Part shown: in pieces, positions 1 through 9,275 of the stretch
How the letters are laid out: each line of letters starts with the position of its first letter
How positions within the stretch are numbered: position 1 is the stretch's first letter
Source of the DNA: Lewinellaceae bacterium
Lineage (GTDB): Bacteria; Bacteroidota; Bacteroidia; Chitinophagales; Saprospiraceae
Direction of reading: 5' to 3'
Assembly (NCBI GenBank): GCA_020636225.1
Contig: JACJYI010000007.1
Coordinates: 124,001-188,000, forward strand
Length of the DNA stretch: 64,000 bases
The notes under the pieces: generated by a model
Databases searched by the model: none
What the model saw: only the letters and a program-made list of their open reading frames with translations
What the model was told of the DNA's origin: nothing
Position numbers and translations under genes: made by a program

Positions 1-1529
1 CGGGCGATCACATAGTAGGTGCCGGAATAGCCCGCCAGCCACCAGGGCTCAGTCGTTGTCCCGATCAAGGTATCCGCCAGATACCAGTCGTAGGTCAGGT
101 ATCCCTCATCTGCCAACAGGGTATCCCCCTGCAGCGTCATCCCAAACGGCACCTGGTCCGGTGGCACCACCTCCGCGTCCAGCTCCAGTGTACATCCGTT
201 GCAATCCGTCACCACGATCGAATAAGGCCCCGCACAAAGGTCCGTCAATCCTGGCCAGGGATCGTTGGGTGGATTGCCACCGCCGGTGATCTGGTACGAA
301 AACGGCGCACACCCGCCGTTGAGCTCCAACAGGATCTCCCCGTCGCAGGTATCCGGACAGGACACAAACCCACCGATGGCCTGCCCCGCCAGGCTACACG
401 GCGTAGTGATCCGGTAGATGATCCCGGTGCCGATGCCGGCTACATACAGTTCGCCATCCTCATCCTCCCCGAAGGCCACATACTCCTGGTTGCCCAGGTT
501 GGCCAGCTGGGTGTTGATCCAGCCGCCCTGGCCGTCCGGTTCGAGCGACCAGAAGATCCCGGTGCAATAATCCGTATAGATATACTTGCCGTACAAGGTT
601 GGGTGTTTGCTGCCCCGGTAAACATACCCTCCGGTGATCGAACAGCCGATGGCATTGGTGTTCTGGTAGACATGCACAGGAGGCACATAGCTGTTGGCCG
701 GTCCACATCCGCTGGTATTGAAGGGCACAAATCCTTCATAGCATCGCCAGCCGTAATTCAGTCCACCCGGCGAGCCGGCGGGTTCCATGTCCACTTCCTC
801 CCATTGATCCTGTCCGACATCGCCGATCCATAGATCGCCCGTCATCCGGTCGAAACTGATGCGCCACGGATTGCGCAGGCCCAGTGACCAGATCTCCGGC
901 AGGGTTTCCGCTGATCCGGCAAAGGGGTTGTCGGTTGGAATGGCATAGGGCGTGCCCCCATCCACATCCAGTCGCAGCATCTTTCCCAGGAACTCCTTCG
1001 GATTCTGGGATCGGTTGCCCGGGTCGCCCCCACTGCCCCCATCACCCAGGCCGACATACAGGTAGCCGTCGGGGCCAAAGGCCAGGTCGCCGGCATTGTG
1101 GTTGCTGAACGGTTGGTCGACCACAAGCAGGACCAGTTCGGACATGGGGTCCGCCTGGTCGGGATCGGCTGTCGATCGGGTGAATCGCGAGATCCGGGTA
1201 TCCCCGTCATTGCCGGTATAGTTCACAAAGAAATGCCCGTTGCTGGCATAATCTGGATGGAAAGCCAGTCCAAGCAATCCCCGCTCATTGGCACCCGAAT
1301 TCACGATCGGGTCAATATCCAGGAATGGCGTGGCCAGAACATTGCCCTGCAGATCGGATATCCGGATCCGCCCGCCCTTTTCCACGATATACAAACGGTC
1401 ATCACCGGCATGCTTGATATCTACCGGAAGCGAAAATCCGTTCGCCACAGGTTCCAGCAGAATGTCCTGTGCGAGACCGGTGTGGAGGAACAAACAGATG
1501 ATCGGAAAGAGCAGAATGAATTTGGGCAT
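1..1529 (-). CDS. PQQ-dependent sugar dehydrogenase-like secreted protein (C-terminal part missing)
   Basis: The frame reads from an ATG at 1529 to the left edge without a stop, so the 3' end lies outside the window. It opens with a signal peptide ending near LHTGLAQ and continues as a six-bladed glucose/sorbosone dehydrogenase propeller. Family segments seen include NERGLLGLAFHPDY, HNAGDLAFGPDGYLYVGLGD, LRNPWRISFD and ITGGYVYRG. Family members oxidise sugars in the periplasm or outside the cell using PQQ. After the propeller come a cysteine-bearing SprB-like repeat (CAPFSYQI...CAGPYSIVVTDCNGC) and then the edge. A T9SS sorting domain beyond the edge is expected but not seen. The gene is divergent from the metalloprotease pair. 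The family call is firm; substrate and PQQ dependence are inferred. Confidence 0.88.
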   Translation of the reverse strand, partial: MPKFILLFPIICLFLHTGLAQDILLEPVANGFSLPVDIKHAGDDRLYIVEKGGRIRISDLQGNVLATPFLDIDPIVNSGANERGLLGLAFHPDYASNGHFFVNYTGNDGDTRISRFTRSTADPDQADPMSELVLLVVDQPFSNHNAGDLAFGPDGYLYVGLGDGGSGGDPGNRSQNPKEFLGKMLRLDVDGGTPYAIPTDNPFAGSAETLPEIWSLGLRNPWRISFDRMTGDLWIGDVGQDQWEEVDMEPAGSPGGLNYGWRCYEGFVPFNTSGCGPANSYVPPVHVYQNTNAIGCSITGGYVYRGSKHPTLYGKYIYTDYCTGIFWSLEPDGQGGWINTQLANLGNQEYVAFGEDEDGELYVAGIGTGIIYRITTPCSLAGQAIGGFVSCPDTCDGEILLELNGGCAPFSYQITGGGNPPNDPWPGLTDLCAGPYSIVVTDCNGCTLELDAEVVPPDQVPFGMTLQGDTLLADEGYLTYDWYLADTLIGTTTEPWWLAGYSGTYYVIA

Positions 1530-1545
1530 GGTAACAAGGTTTGAA

Positions 1546-1553
1546 CAAGTATA
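1546..1553 (-). promoter_or_regulatory. Candidate -7 promoter element of the sugar dehydrogenase gene
   Basis: On the minus strand this reads TATACTTG, seven of eight matches to the Bacteroidota -7 consensus TAnnTTTG. It sits 16 bases upstream of the ATG at 1529. No clear -33 TTG was found. Confidence 0.4.
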
Positions 1554-1676
1554 GCAAATTTTCCCAGCCTGTTTGCTCCAGGGGGCCAATTCCTGTTCAG
1601 GGGAATGGTGTTTCTGACAGGTTTGTCTTTGTCCGACAGTTCTCTCCTTTTTCTGGGTGCTTCGGTTCGGATGAAC

Positions 1677-1684
1677 TATTTTTG
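1677..1684 (+). promoter_or_regulatory. -7 promoter element of the first metalloprotease gene
   Basis: TATTTTTG is a perfect match to TAnnTTTG. A transcript starting a few bases downstream would leave about 35 bases of leader before the ATG at 1727. This argues against the more upstream in-frame start at 1541, which lies before the promoter. Confidence 0.6.
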
Positions 1685-1726
1685 TTGTTCTACACTTTCA
1701 TGTCTTTGATCAAGAACCAGGTGCTC

Positions 1727-4700
1727 ATGTCTATTCGAACCTTCCTGGCTGCCGTTGCAGCCCTTCTCTGCCTTGCTCCCCTCAGTGGCCAGACCCCCTG
1801 GGTCAGGACCGACCGGGCCTTTATCACCGCCCAAACCGGGGATGCCTATGTCATGCCCCATACAGGTGACTTCTACCAATTGGATTTCTCGCAATTGGTC
1901 CAGTCCCTGCAACAGGGGGCCAACACCATCCTCCTGCCGGACGCCCAGGGCCAGCTCATCGAGTTCGACGTCCAGTTCAGCCGGGTGGCCGAACCGGGTT
2001 ATTACCAGAAACACCCGATGACCGGGACCTACAAGGTCCGGGCAGTACGTGACGCCTCCATCCACGGACGGATCGATCATACCCTATCCGGTTTCCACGC
2101 CATGATCCGGGATCACGGCCAGGTCTGGATGATCGACCCGGTCTTCAAGGACCGCACCGATCTGTACGCCAGCTACCTGAAAGATGACTATCACGTGGAG
2201 GGGACTAAACCCGTATTTGAGTGCGAACCCGATCTGGGCATGACCGCGGATCCTCAGGAGCCCGTCGGCGCCACCACGGTGGCCAGCATGCGTCAGGCCA
2301 CGGCCGACCTCCTTCGCTACCGTCTGGCTATGGCCACGACCGGCGAATACGCCAGCTTCCACGGCGGAACAGTGGCCAAGGTCAGCGCCGAGCTGATCAC
2401 CCTGGTCAACCGACTGAATGAGGTGTACGAAATCGACCTGGGTGCCCATCTGGACCTGATCGCCAACAATGACGATCTCATCTTTCTGGATCCTGCGACT
2501 GACGGATATACCAATGGCAGCCCCCAGGCTATGCTGCAAGAGAATCCCAATGTGATCTCCGCGATCATGCCATCCTCGTCCTATGACATCGGGCATGTCC
2601 TGGGCACCGCCCTGGCCGGTGGCACGGTCGGACTGGCCTCCCTGGCCTCTGTCTGCACCGGCAACAAGGCCCGGGCCATGAGCTCGCTCTTTGTCCCCAA
2701 GTTCGATCCCTTCTACGTCGATATCGTCGCCCACGAGTTCGGCCACCAGTTCGCCGCCCAGCACTCCTTCAACAAGTGTGACGAGATGAATGAAAATCCG
2801 TCCACCGGCTGGGAACCCGGCAGTGGGAGCACCATCATGTCCTATTCGGGTTCCTGTGGTATCAATAATGTCCAGGACAATTCCGGGGCCTATTTTCACG
2901 GTGGCAGCCTGGAGCAGATGAAGGTCTTTGTGACCACCGGTGCCGGTGCAGGCTGCGCCAATGCCGAGCCTACGGCCAATGAGGTTCCCACGGTTTCCCT
3001 GTCCTACACCAACGGGTTCACCATTCCGATCAGTACCCCGTTCAAGTTGCACGCCGAGGCCACGGATGCCAACAACGACAACCTGACCTATTGCTGGGAA
3101 CAGATGGATACCGGCCCGATCACTGATGCCGGTTCGCCGGTACTGAACAGTCCGTTGTTCCGCAGTTTCGATCCTACCTCGGATTCCATGCAATGGTTCC
3201 CCCAGCAGTTTCGGATCATCCAGAATTTCAACAGCAAGTTCGAATTGCTGCCGACCTATACCCGTGACATGAACTTCCGGGTCACAGTTCGCGATAATAA
3301 CCCGGAGGTCGGTGCGATCGCCCGGGCCGATGTCAGTTTCAAGGCATCTGACCTGGCCGGTCCGTTCACGGTGGCCAAGTTCAATACCGTGGATACGGTC
3401 CGGCAGGGTGAATATGTCGAAGTCACCTGGAATGTGGCCAACACCGATGTCTTCCCGGTCAATTGCAAGTCGGTCAATATCAAGCTATCCACCGATGGAG
3501 GGTACAACTTTCCTTACGTGTTAGCCTCCAACGTGCCCAACAACGGGTCGTTCTTCGTGACCATGCCCATCGTCCAGACCACCTCAGGGCGGATCATGGT
3601 TGAAGCGGCAGACAATATCTTCTACGATATCAACAATGCCAACCTGCGCATCCTGCCTCCCACCCAACCGACCTTTGCCATCAACGTGACACCTTATGAG
3701 CAAGTGACCTGCATCCCAGATGCAGCCACCATCACCATCGATGCTACCTCCCTGTTGGGCTTTACGGAGCCGGTGACCTTCGAGATCACCTCCGGCCTTC
3801 CTCCCGGCGCTGTGGCCAACTGGAGTGCCAATCCGGCCACACCGACGGAGCAGGTGACCCTCTCCCTGGACCTGAGTGGCGTCACCCAGACAGGACTCTA
3901 CGAACTGGTGATCGAAGCCTCAGCTGCCGGTGCACCCACCCAGGTACGGAATGTGTTCGTGGATGTCTATCGCAATGATTACAGCAGCCTGGATGCCCTT
4001 TCCCCTGCCAGTGGCACCGGGGGCATCAGTGTATCCCCCCTGCTGACCTGGGTTGACCAGGCCGATGCGGATACCTATACCGTCGAGGTGGCTACCAGCC
4101 CGGCCTTCGGTGCTTCCGTGGTCGCCACACAATCAGGGTTGACGACGGCCCAGTACCAGGTCACGGCAACGCTGCTGGAGAACACCCTTTATTTCTGGAG
4201 GGTCATCCCTTCCAACCCCTGTGGAACGGCCACCGATGTGCCGGTCTATGCCTTCCATACCCTGACAATCTCCTGCGACGAACTGACCAACAACACCGAA
4301 TACACCATCGCCAGCACCGGGTTGAACTCTGTCGAGAGCATCATCAATGTACCGGTCAACGGTCCGGTCGGACTGGTCCGGGTCAAGAACATCCTGGGCA
4401 ACCACCAGAACATCGGCAACCTGCGCGGCAACCTGAAGGGCCCCGATGGCAAGACTCGCCGCCTGTGGAACCCTCAATGTTCCTTCATCGGAGGGGACAT
4501 CAACATGGGCTTCAACGATGATTCACAGGCAACCTTCGCCTGCCCGCCCGACAATGGCGATATCTACAAGAGTGTCGAGCCCCTGGCCGATTTCACCGGT
4601 GACCCGATCATGGGCGATTGGTCGCTGATCATCCAGGACATCCAGACCGGTGCCGGTGGCAAACTGACCAGCTGGACCCTGGAATTCTGCACCAGCGTTG

Positions 4701-5320
4701 CCCTCAATGCCCCCTATCTGGTGACCAATGATACCCTGCGCGTCAAGCCTGCCGGATCCGGCGTCATCGACGGACTCCTGCTGCTCAGCCAGGACGCGGA
4801 CAACGCCCCTGCAGAACTGGTCTACACGGTGGTCAACCGGACCCAGAAAGGTGACCTGACCCTCAACGGCTCGCCCCTGGGCAATGGTGGCCAGTTCACC
4901 CAGGCGGATATCGATGGTGGCGCCCTGGCCTATTCGCACAATGGCACGGCTGAAGAAGATGACAGCTTCACCTTCACGGTAGAAGATGGCAATGGTGGCT
5001 GGTTCGGGATCGAGCGCTTTGCCATCCTGACCAGCAACTCCGTATCCACGCTCAACCCGGATGCGGCCTCATTGAACATGTCCCTCTGGCCCAACCCGGC
5101 CAAGGAACAGTGTACCCTGATGATCCCCGGCCAGGTCATCACGGCGGCCAACCTGATGGTGATCAACACGCTTGGCCAACAAGTGCCTGTTGCCGTTACT
5201 CAGGAAGGTCCGGACCGCCTGGCCATCCAGACCACCAACCTGACCACCGGGCTGTACTATGTCCAGGTAGCGGTCGGTGATCGTCTGGCGGTCAGCAAAT
5301 TGCAGATCAGTGCGGAATAA
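1727..5320 (+). CDS. Secreted reprolysin-like zinc metalloprotease with P-domain and T9SS type A signal
   Basis: Predicted 1197 residues. The start at 1727 is chosen because it begins a clean signal peptide (MSIRTFLAAVAALLCLAPLSGQ-type) and lies downstream of the -7 element; ATG 1700 is an alternative. The metzincin zinc site HEFGHQFAAQH is at about residues 336-346, followed by GSGSTIMSYSGSCG, where the Met-turn methionine is expected. Then come Ig/fibronectin-like domains (about 450-840), a proprotein convertase P-domain (about 845-990), a cadherin-like segment with FTFTVEDGNGGW, and a C-terminal type A sorting domain beginning LWPNPA. It is probably exported by T9SS and acts outside the cell or at its surface. 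It is a tandem paralogue of the next gene. Confidence 0.9.
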   Translation: MSIRTFLAAVAALLCLAPLSGQTPWVRTDRAFITAQTGDAYVMPHTGDFYQLDFSQLVQSLQQGANTILLPDAQGQLIEFDVQFSRVAEPGYYQKHPMTGTYKVRAVRDASIHGRIDHTLSGFHAMIRDHGQVWMIDPVFKDRTDLYASYLKDDYHVEGTKPVFECEPDLGMTADPQEPVGATTVASMRQATADLLRYRLAMATTGEYASFHGGTVAKVSAELITLVNRLNEVYEIDLGAHLDLIANNDDLIFLDPATDGYTNGSPQAMLQENPNVISAIMPSSSYDIGHVLGTALAGGTVGLASLASVCTGNKARAMSSLFVPKFDPFYVDIVAHEFGHQFAAQHSFNKCDEMNENPSTGWEPGSGSTIMSYSGSCGINNVQDNSGAYFHGGSLEQMKVFVTTGAGAGCANAEPTANEVPTVSLSYTNGFTIPISTPFKLHAEATDANNDNLTYCWEQMDTGPITDAGSPVLNSPLFRSFDPTSDSMQWFPQQFRIIQNFNSKFELLPTYTRDMNFRVTVRDNNPEVGAIARADVSFKASDLAGPFTVAKFNTVDTVRQGEYVEVTWNVANTDVFPVNCKSVNIKLSTDGGYNFPYVLASNVPNNGSFFVTMPIVQTTSGRIMVEAADNIFYDINNANLRILPPTQPTFAINVTPYEQVTCIPDAATITIDATSLLGFTEPVTFEITSGLPPGAVANWSANPATPTEQVTLSLDLSGVTQTGLYELVIEASAAGAPTQVRNVFVDVYRNDYSSLDALSPASGTGGISVSPLLTWVDQADADTYTVEVATSPAFGASVVATQSGLTTAQYQVTATLLENTLYFWRVIPSNPCGTATDVPVYAFHTLTISCDELTNNTEYTIASTGLNSVESIINVPVNGPVGLVRVKNILGNHQNIGNLRGNLKGPDGKTRRLWNPQCSFIGGDINMGFNDDSQATFACPPDNGDIYKSVEPLADFTGDPIMGDWSLIIQDIQTGAGGKLTSWTLEFCTSVALNAPYLVTNDTLRVKPAGSGVIDGLLLLSQDADNAPAELVYTVVNRTQKGDLTLNGSPLGNGGQFTQADIDGGALAYSHNGTAEEDDSFTFTVEDGNGGWFGIERFAILTSNSVSTLNPDAASLNMSLWPNPAKEQCTLMIPGQVITAANLMVINTLGQQVPVAVTQEGPDRLAIQTTNLTTGLYYVQVAVGDRLAVSKLQISAE

Positions 5321-5337
5321 GTCCGCAGGCGAATCAA

Positions 5338-5376
5338 TGGAAAGAGATCCCGGCACACCAGCGGGGTCTCTTTCCA
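5338..5376 (+). terminator. Hairpin terminator between the two metalloprotease genes
   Basis: TGGAAAGAGATCCC pairs with GGGGTCTCTTTCCA (14 bp, one G-T wobble) around an 11-base loop, starting 17 bases after the stop codon. No strong T-run follows, so read-through into the paralogue is possible. Confidence 0.6.
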
Positions 5377-5475
5377 TATCCAAACAATCGGTTTTGGATC
5401 CGATCCTCCGCCAAACCATTCATGAACAAGTCAAGGCATTCGACCATTTCATATTCAGCTAAATTGTATTCCAGC

Positions 5476-8400
5476 ATGCGCCTTTTGATCAGCTCGTTGT
5501 TTCTGCTATTGTTCGGGTCATTGATGGCCCAATCCGGCTCATCCCTCTGGACGATGAAATCCCGTGCCTGGGTCGAAAGCCAGGGCCAGGAGATGTATGT
5601 CCAGCCAGCCACTGGTCGCTATGCGACCCTCGATCTGCAGGAAGTGCGCCGGCAATTGCCCCAGGGCGGCAACGGTACCCTCCTGATCCCCGGTCCGGAT
5701 GGCGTGGAGGTCGCCTATGCGGTGATCTGGTCACCCTCTGCGGAGGCCGGTTATTTCGAGCGGCATCCCCAGACAGGCACCTTTCGGGTACAGGCCTTGC
5801 ATGATCGGACGATCAAGGGGCGGATCGATTACAATGAAAAGGGCTTTCACGCCTTCATCCATCACCAGGGTCGAACCCTGATGATCGATCCGGTCTTCGT
5901 TGATCGCGATGATGTGTATGCCATCTATTTCAAGGATGAATACTACGATGAGACCACTGAACGCCCCGCCTTCAACTGCCTGCTGGAGGAAGAACCGGAT
6001 GTCAGCGACCCGGTCGAGGTACAATCCGCACCGCCCGTCTCCAGTCTCCGCAGCGGATCGGTGGTCTTGAAAACCTATCGTATCGCCATCTCCGCGACCG
6101 GGGAATACACCAATTTCCATGGTGGCAAGGCCGCTGCCAGTGCCGAGATCGTCACCGCCGTCAACCGGCTGAATGCAGTGTTGGAACTGGAAATGGGTGT
6201 CCATCTCAACCTGATCGCCGCAAATGACCTGATCATCTTTACCAATCCGGCTACAGACGGCTTCACCAACGGGGAGACGGATATCATGATCAATGAAAAT
6301 CCCACTGTGATCTCCCAGTTCATTGCCAGCAGTGCCTATGATATCGGGCATGTGTTCGGGGTAGCTACCAATGGCCAGGTCGGACTGGCCCAGCTGGCCT
6401 GTGTCTGTACCAACTCCAAGGCCCGTGGCGTGAGTGGCGGGTTCACCCCCAAGTTTGACGGTTTCTATATTGATATCGTTGCCCACGAGGTCGGGCACCA
6501 GTTTTCAGCATCGCACTCTTTCAACAAATGCGTGAACGAGAACCCTGGTACCGGATGGGAGCCGGGCAGTGGTTCGACCATCATGTCCTATGCCGGATCA
6601 TGCGGGCCCAACAATGTCAAGAACTCTTCTGACGATTACTATCACGGAGGCAGCCTGGGGCAGATGAAGAACTTCATCCGGGTCGGCGCCGGCGCCCAGT
6701 GTGGGGAAGACATCCCCACAGACAATGATCCTCCGGTCCTCACCCTTGATTACACCAATGGATTTTCCATCCCCATTTCCACCCCGTTCATCCTGGAGGC
6801 ATCCGCTGTCGACCCGGATGGGGACGACCTCACGTATTGCTGGGAAACGATCGATACCGGACCGATCACCGATGCCGGATCGCCCATCATGAACTCTCCC
6901 CTGTTCAGGAGCTTCATCGCCACATCCGATTCATCCAGGGTCTTCCCCAAGATGTACAAGGTAGCCCAGGACATCTATGACAAGTTCGAGCTGCTGCCCA
7001 CCTATTCCCGCGATATGACCTTCCGGGTCACGGTGAGGGACAATAATGCGCAGTCCGGCAGCATCGATCAGCAGGATGTAGCCTTCAAGGCTACTGAGCT
7101 GGCCGGACCATTCGTGGTCACTTCCTTCAACACGGTGGATACGGTCCGCCAGGGTGACTATGTCCCGGTGACCTGGGATGTGGCCAATACCGACCAGTAT
7201 CCGGTGTACTGCCAGGCTGTATCGATCTATCTGTCGACCGATGGCGGGCAGACCTTCCCCATCCAGCTGGCGGAGAACGTCCCCAACACGGGATCCTTCA
7301 ACGTGACCATTCCTCCGGTGACCACCAATGCCGGCCGGATCATGGTCCGGGCCGCAGACAATATCTTCTTCAATATGTCGACCGAGAATCTTCGGATCCT
7401 GCCGCCGACTTCGCCCGCCTTCTCCCTGGACATTACCCCTTATTCCCAGGTGGCCTGTGTACCGGACCTGGTCACCCTGCAACTGGAGACCGGCTCTCTC
7501 CTGGGCTTTGCCGACGAGATTACCTTCAGCATCCAGACCGGATTACCTCCGGGGGCTGTTGCCACCTTCAGCCAATCGACGGTCGTCCCACCGGCATCGG
7601 TGCAGCTACAGATCGATCTTAGCGGGGTCACCCAGGGCGGTGAATACGACCTGGAGATCCTGGCCGAGGCCAATGGCATGCCAACAGCCGTTCGGCCTGC
7701 CAGGCTCCGGGTGTTCCGGAGCGATTACAGTTCGCTGGACGCTCTTGACCCACCCAGTGGCAGCAGTGGCATCGGCAGCTCGCCGCTCCTCGCCTGGATC
7801 GAGCAGGAAGATGCCCAGACCTATACCCTGGAGTTGGCCACCAGCCCGGCATTCGGGGCCACCACCTTCCTCACCGAGACCGGACTGACCGAGCCCTCCT
7901 ACCAGACCTTGCTCACCCTGGATGCGAATACCCTCTATTTCTGGCGTGTGCGCCCAGCCAATATCTGCGGTTCACCCGAGGATGTGCCCGTTTATGCATT
8001 CCACACCATCAGCCTGAATTGTACGGACCTCACCGATGACACGGAATACAGCATTACCAATCAGGGCCTGAGTTCGGTGGAGAGCGTGATCGATATCCCC
8101 AATAGTGGCATGGTCAGCGAGGTCAGAGTACAGAATATAACGGGCACCCACCAGTCCATCGGCGACCTGCGTGGATTCCTGGAAAGCCCCAAGGGAACGA
8201 AAGTGCGCCTCTTTGCCGGCAAGTGTTCCTTCATCGCCGGGACGATCAACATGGGATTCAATGACGAGTCCGCCCTGCCATTCAACTGCCCTCCCAGCCA
8301 GGGGAACATCTATGCCAGTGAAGAACCACTGGGCGCCATCTCCGGAGAAGATATCGCCGGTGAATGGAAACTGATCCTCCAGGATCTGGCCATTGGCGGC

Positions 8401-9063
8401 GGCGGCAAACTGAGCAGTTGGACCCTGCGGCTGTGTACCGATGTCAGCCTCAACAATCCCTTCCTGGTGAAAAAGGACACCATGAACCTGCTTCCCGGGG
8501 CCACGAAGGTATTGTCCAATGATCTCCTGCTGACCGAAGACCAGGACAACACACCTGCAGAACTGACCTATACCCTCGTCCAGGTGCCTGCACACGGCCT
8601 GCTCCGGCTCAATGGTATTGTGTTGGCCGTTGGGGCAACCTTTACCCAGGCCGATATCGATCAGGGGAATCTGACGTATGAAGACACTTCTCAGGCAGAA
8701 GGCCTGGATGGCTTCCTCTTCACCGTGCAGGATGGCCAGGGCGGCTGGTTCGGGATCGAGCAATACCCGATCCGCACGACCATGACCGTCTCCGTGAATA
8801 ACCTGCTGCCTGGCGAAATCGGGTTGGAAGTATTCCCCAATCCGACCACCGGCGACCTCTACCTGCAGATCCGGGATACAGACCTCCAGCCGACACAGGT
8901 CCAGATCGTCAACATCCTGGGCATGGCCGTGCCGGTGTCTGTCCTGACCAATGGAAGCAACCGCCTTCATGTCGACCTGTCGCGAGTGCCTGATGGAATC
9001 TACCTGGTCCGTGTATTCCTGCCGGAAGGCCAGGCCGTCACCAAGGTGCAGGTGCACCGATAA
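5476..9063 (+). CDS. Secreted reprolysin-like zinc metalloprotease, tandem paralogue, with T9SS type A signal
   Basis: Predicted 1195 residues from the ATG at 5476, which opens the signal peptide MRLLISSLFLLLFGSLMAQ. It has the same domain order as the preceding gene: prodomain-like region, zinc site HEVGHQFSASH (residues 337-347), GSGSTIMSYAGSCG, Ig/FN-like domains, P-domain, cadherin-like segment (LFTVQDGQGGW) and a type A sorting domain beginning VFPNPTTG. The zinc site falls one residue from its position in the paralogue, so the pair arose by whole-gene duplication. A weak -7-like TAAATTG precedes the ATG. Expected role: extracellular proteolysis. Substrate unknown. Confidence 0.9.
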   Translation: MRLLISSLFLLLFGSLMAQSGSSLWTMKSRAWVESQGQEMYVQPATGRYATLDLQEVRRQLPQGGNGTLLIPGPDGVEVAYAVIWSPSAEAGYFERHPQTGTFRVQALHDRTIKGRIDYNEKGFHAFIHHQGRTLMIDPVFVDRDDVYAIYFKDEYYDETTERPAFNCLLEEEPDVSDPVEVQSAPPVSSLRSGSVVLKTYRIAISATGEYTNFHGGKAAASAEIVTAVNRLNAVLELEMGVHLNLIAANDLIIFTNPATDGFTNGETDIMINENPTVISQFIASSAYDIGHVFGVATNGQVGLAQLACVCTNSKARGVSGGFTPKFDGFYIDIVAHEVGHQFSASHSFNKCVNENPGTGWEPGSGSTIMSYAGSCGPNNVKNSSDDYYHGGSLGQMKNFIRVGAGAQCGEDIPTDNDPPVLTLDYTNGFSIPISTPFILEASAVDPDGDDLTYCWETIDTGPITDAGSPIMNSPLFRSFIATSDSSRVFPKMYKVAQDIYDKFELLPTYSRDMTFRVTVRDNNAQSGSIDQQDVAFKATELAGPFVVTSFNTVDTVRQGDYVPVTWDVANTDQYPVYCQAVSIYLSTDGGQTFPIQLAENVPNTGSFNVTIPPVTTNAGRIMVRAADNIFFNMSTENLRILPPTSPAFSLDITPYSQVACVPDLVTLQLETGSLLGFADEITFSIQTGLPPGAVATFSQSTVVPPASVQLQIDLSGVTQGGEYDLEILAEANGMPTAVRPARLRVFRSDYSSLDALDPPSGSSGIGSSPLLAWIEQEDAQTYTLELATSPAFGATTFLTETGLTEPSYQTLLTLDANTLYFWRVRPANICGSPEDVPVYAFHTISLNCTDLTDDTEYSITNQGLSSVESVIDIPNSGMVSEVRVQNITGTHQSIGDLRGFLESPKGTKVRLFAGKCSFIAGTINMGFNDESALPFNCPPSQGNIYASEEPLGAISGEDIAGEWKLILQDLAIGGGGKLSSWTLRLCTDVSLNNPFLVKKDTMNLLPGATKVLSNDLLLTEDQDNTPAELTYTLVQVPAHGLLRLNGIVLAVGATFTQADIDQGNLTYEDTSQAEGLDGFLFTVQDGQGGWFGIEQYPIRTTMTVSVNNLLPGEIGLEVFPNPTTGDLYLQIRDTDLQPTQVQIVNILGMAVPVSVLTNGSNRLHVDLSRVPDGIYLVRVFLPEGQAVTKVQVHR

Positions 9064-9100
9064 TTACCGGCCCCCAGGCGGCAGGATGCAACCGTTCTGC

Positions 9101-9136
9101 GACAAAGCCTGTCTATGCACATAGACAGGCTTTGTC
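9101..9136 (+). terminator. Strong hairpin terminator after the second metalloprotease gene
   Basis: GACAAAGCCTGTCTATG and CATAGACAGGCTTTGTC form a perfect 17-bp inverted repeat separated by two bases, followed by ATGTTTTG. It lies about 40 bases after the stop. Confidence 0.8.
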
Positions 9137-9275
9137 ATGTTTTGCCTCCTCACATCCTTGATCAATCACCATCGTCATCCGTCCGGTAAAAGGGAATTCT
9201 CGTCGAAAAGTTTGAGCGACTCATGTGGAAACCTGCTTCCTTCGCAACTATTATTTGGACAACTCAATCTAGCGT

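Noticed and set aside
2084..3193. A 369-codon minus-strand open frame opposite the first metalloprotease
   Set aside because: Antisense to a well-supported domain-bearing gene. It has no recognisable motif or promoter, and similar antisense frames occur opposite the paralogue, as expected from codon bias.
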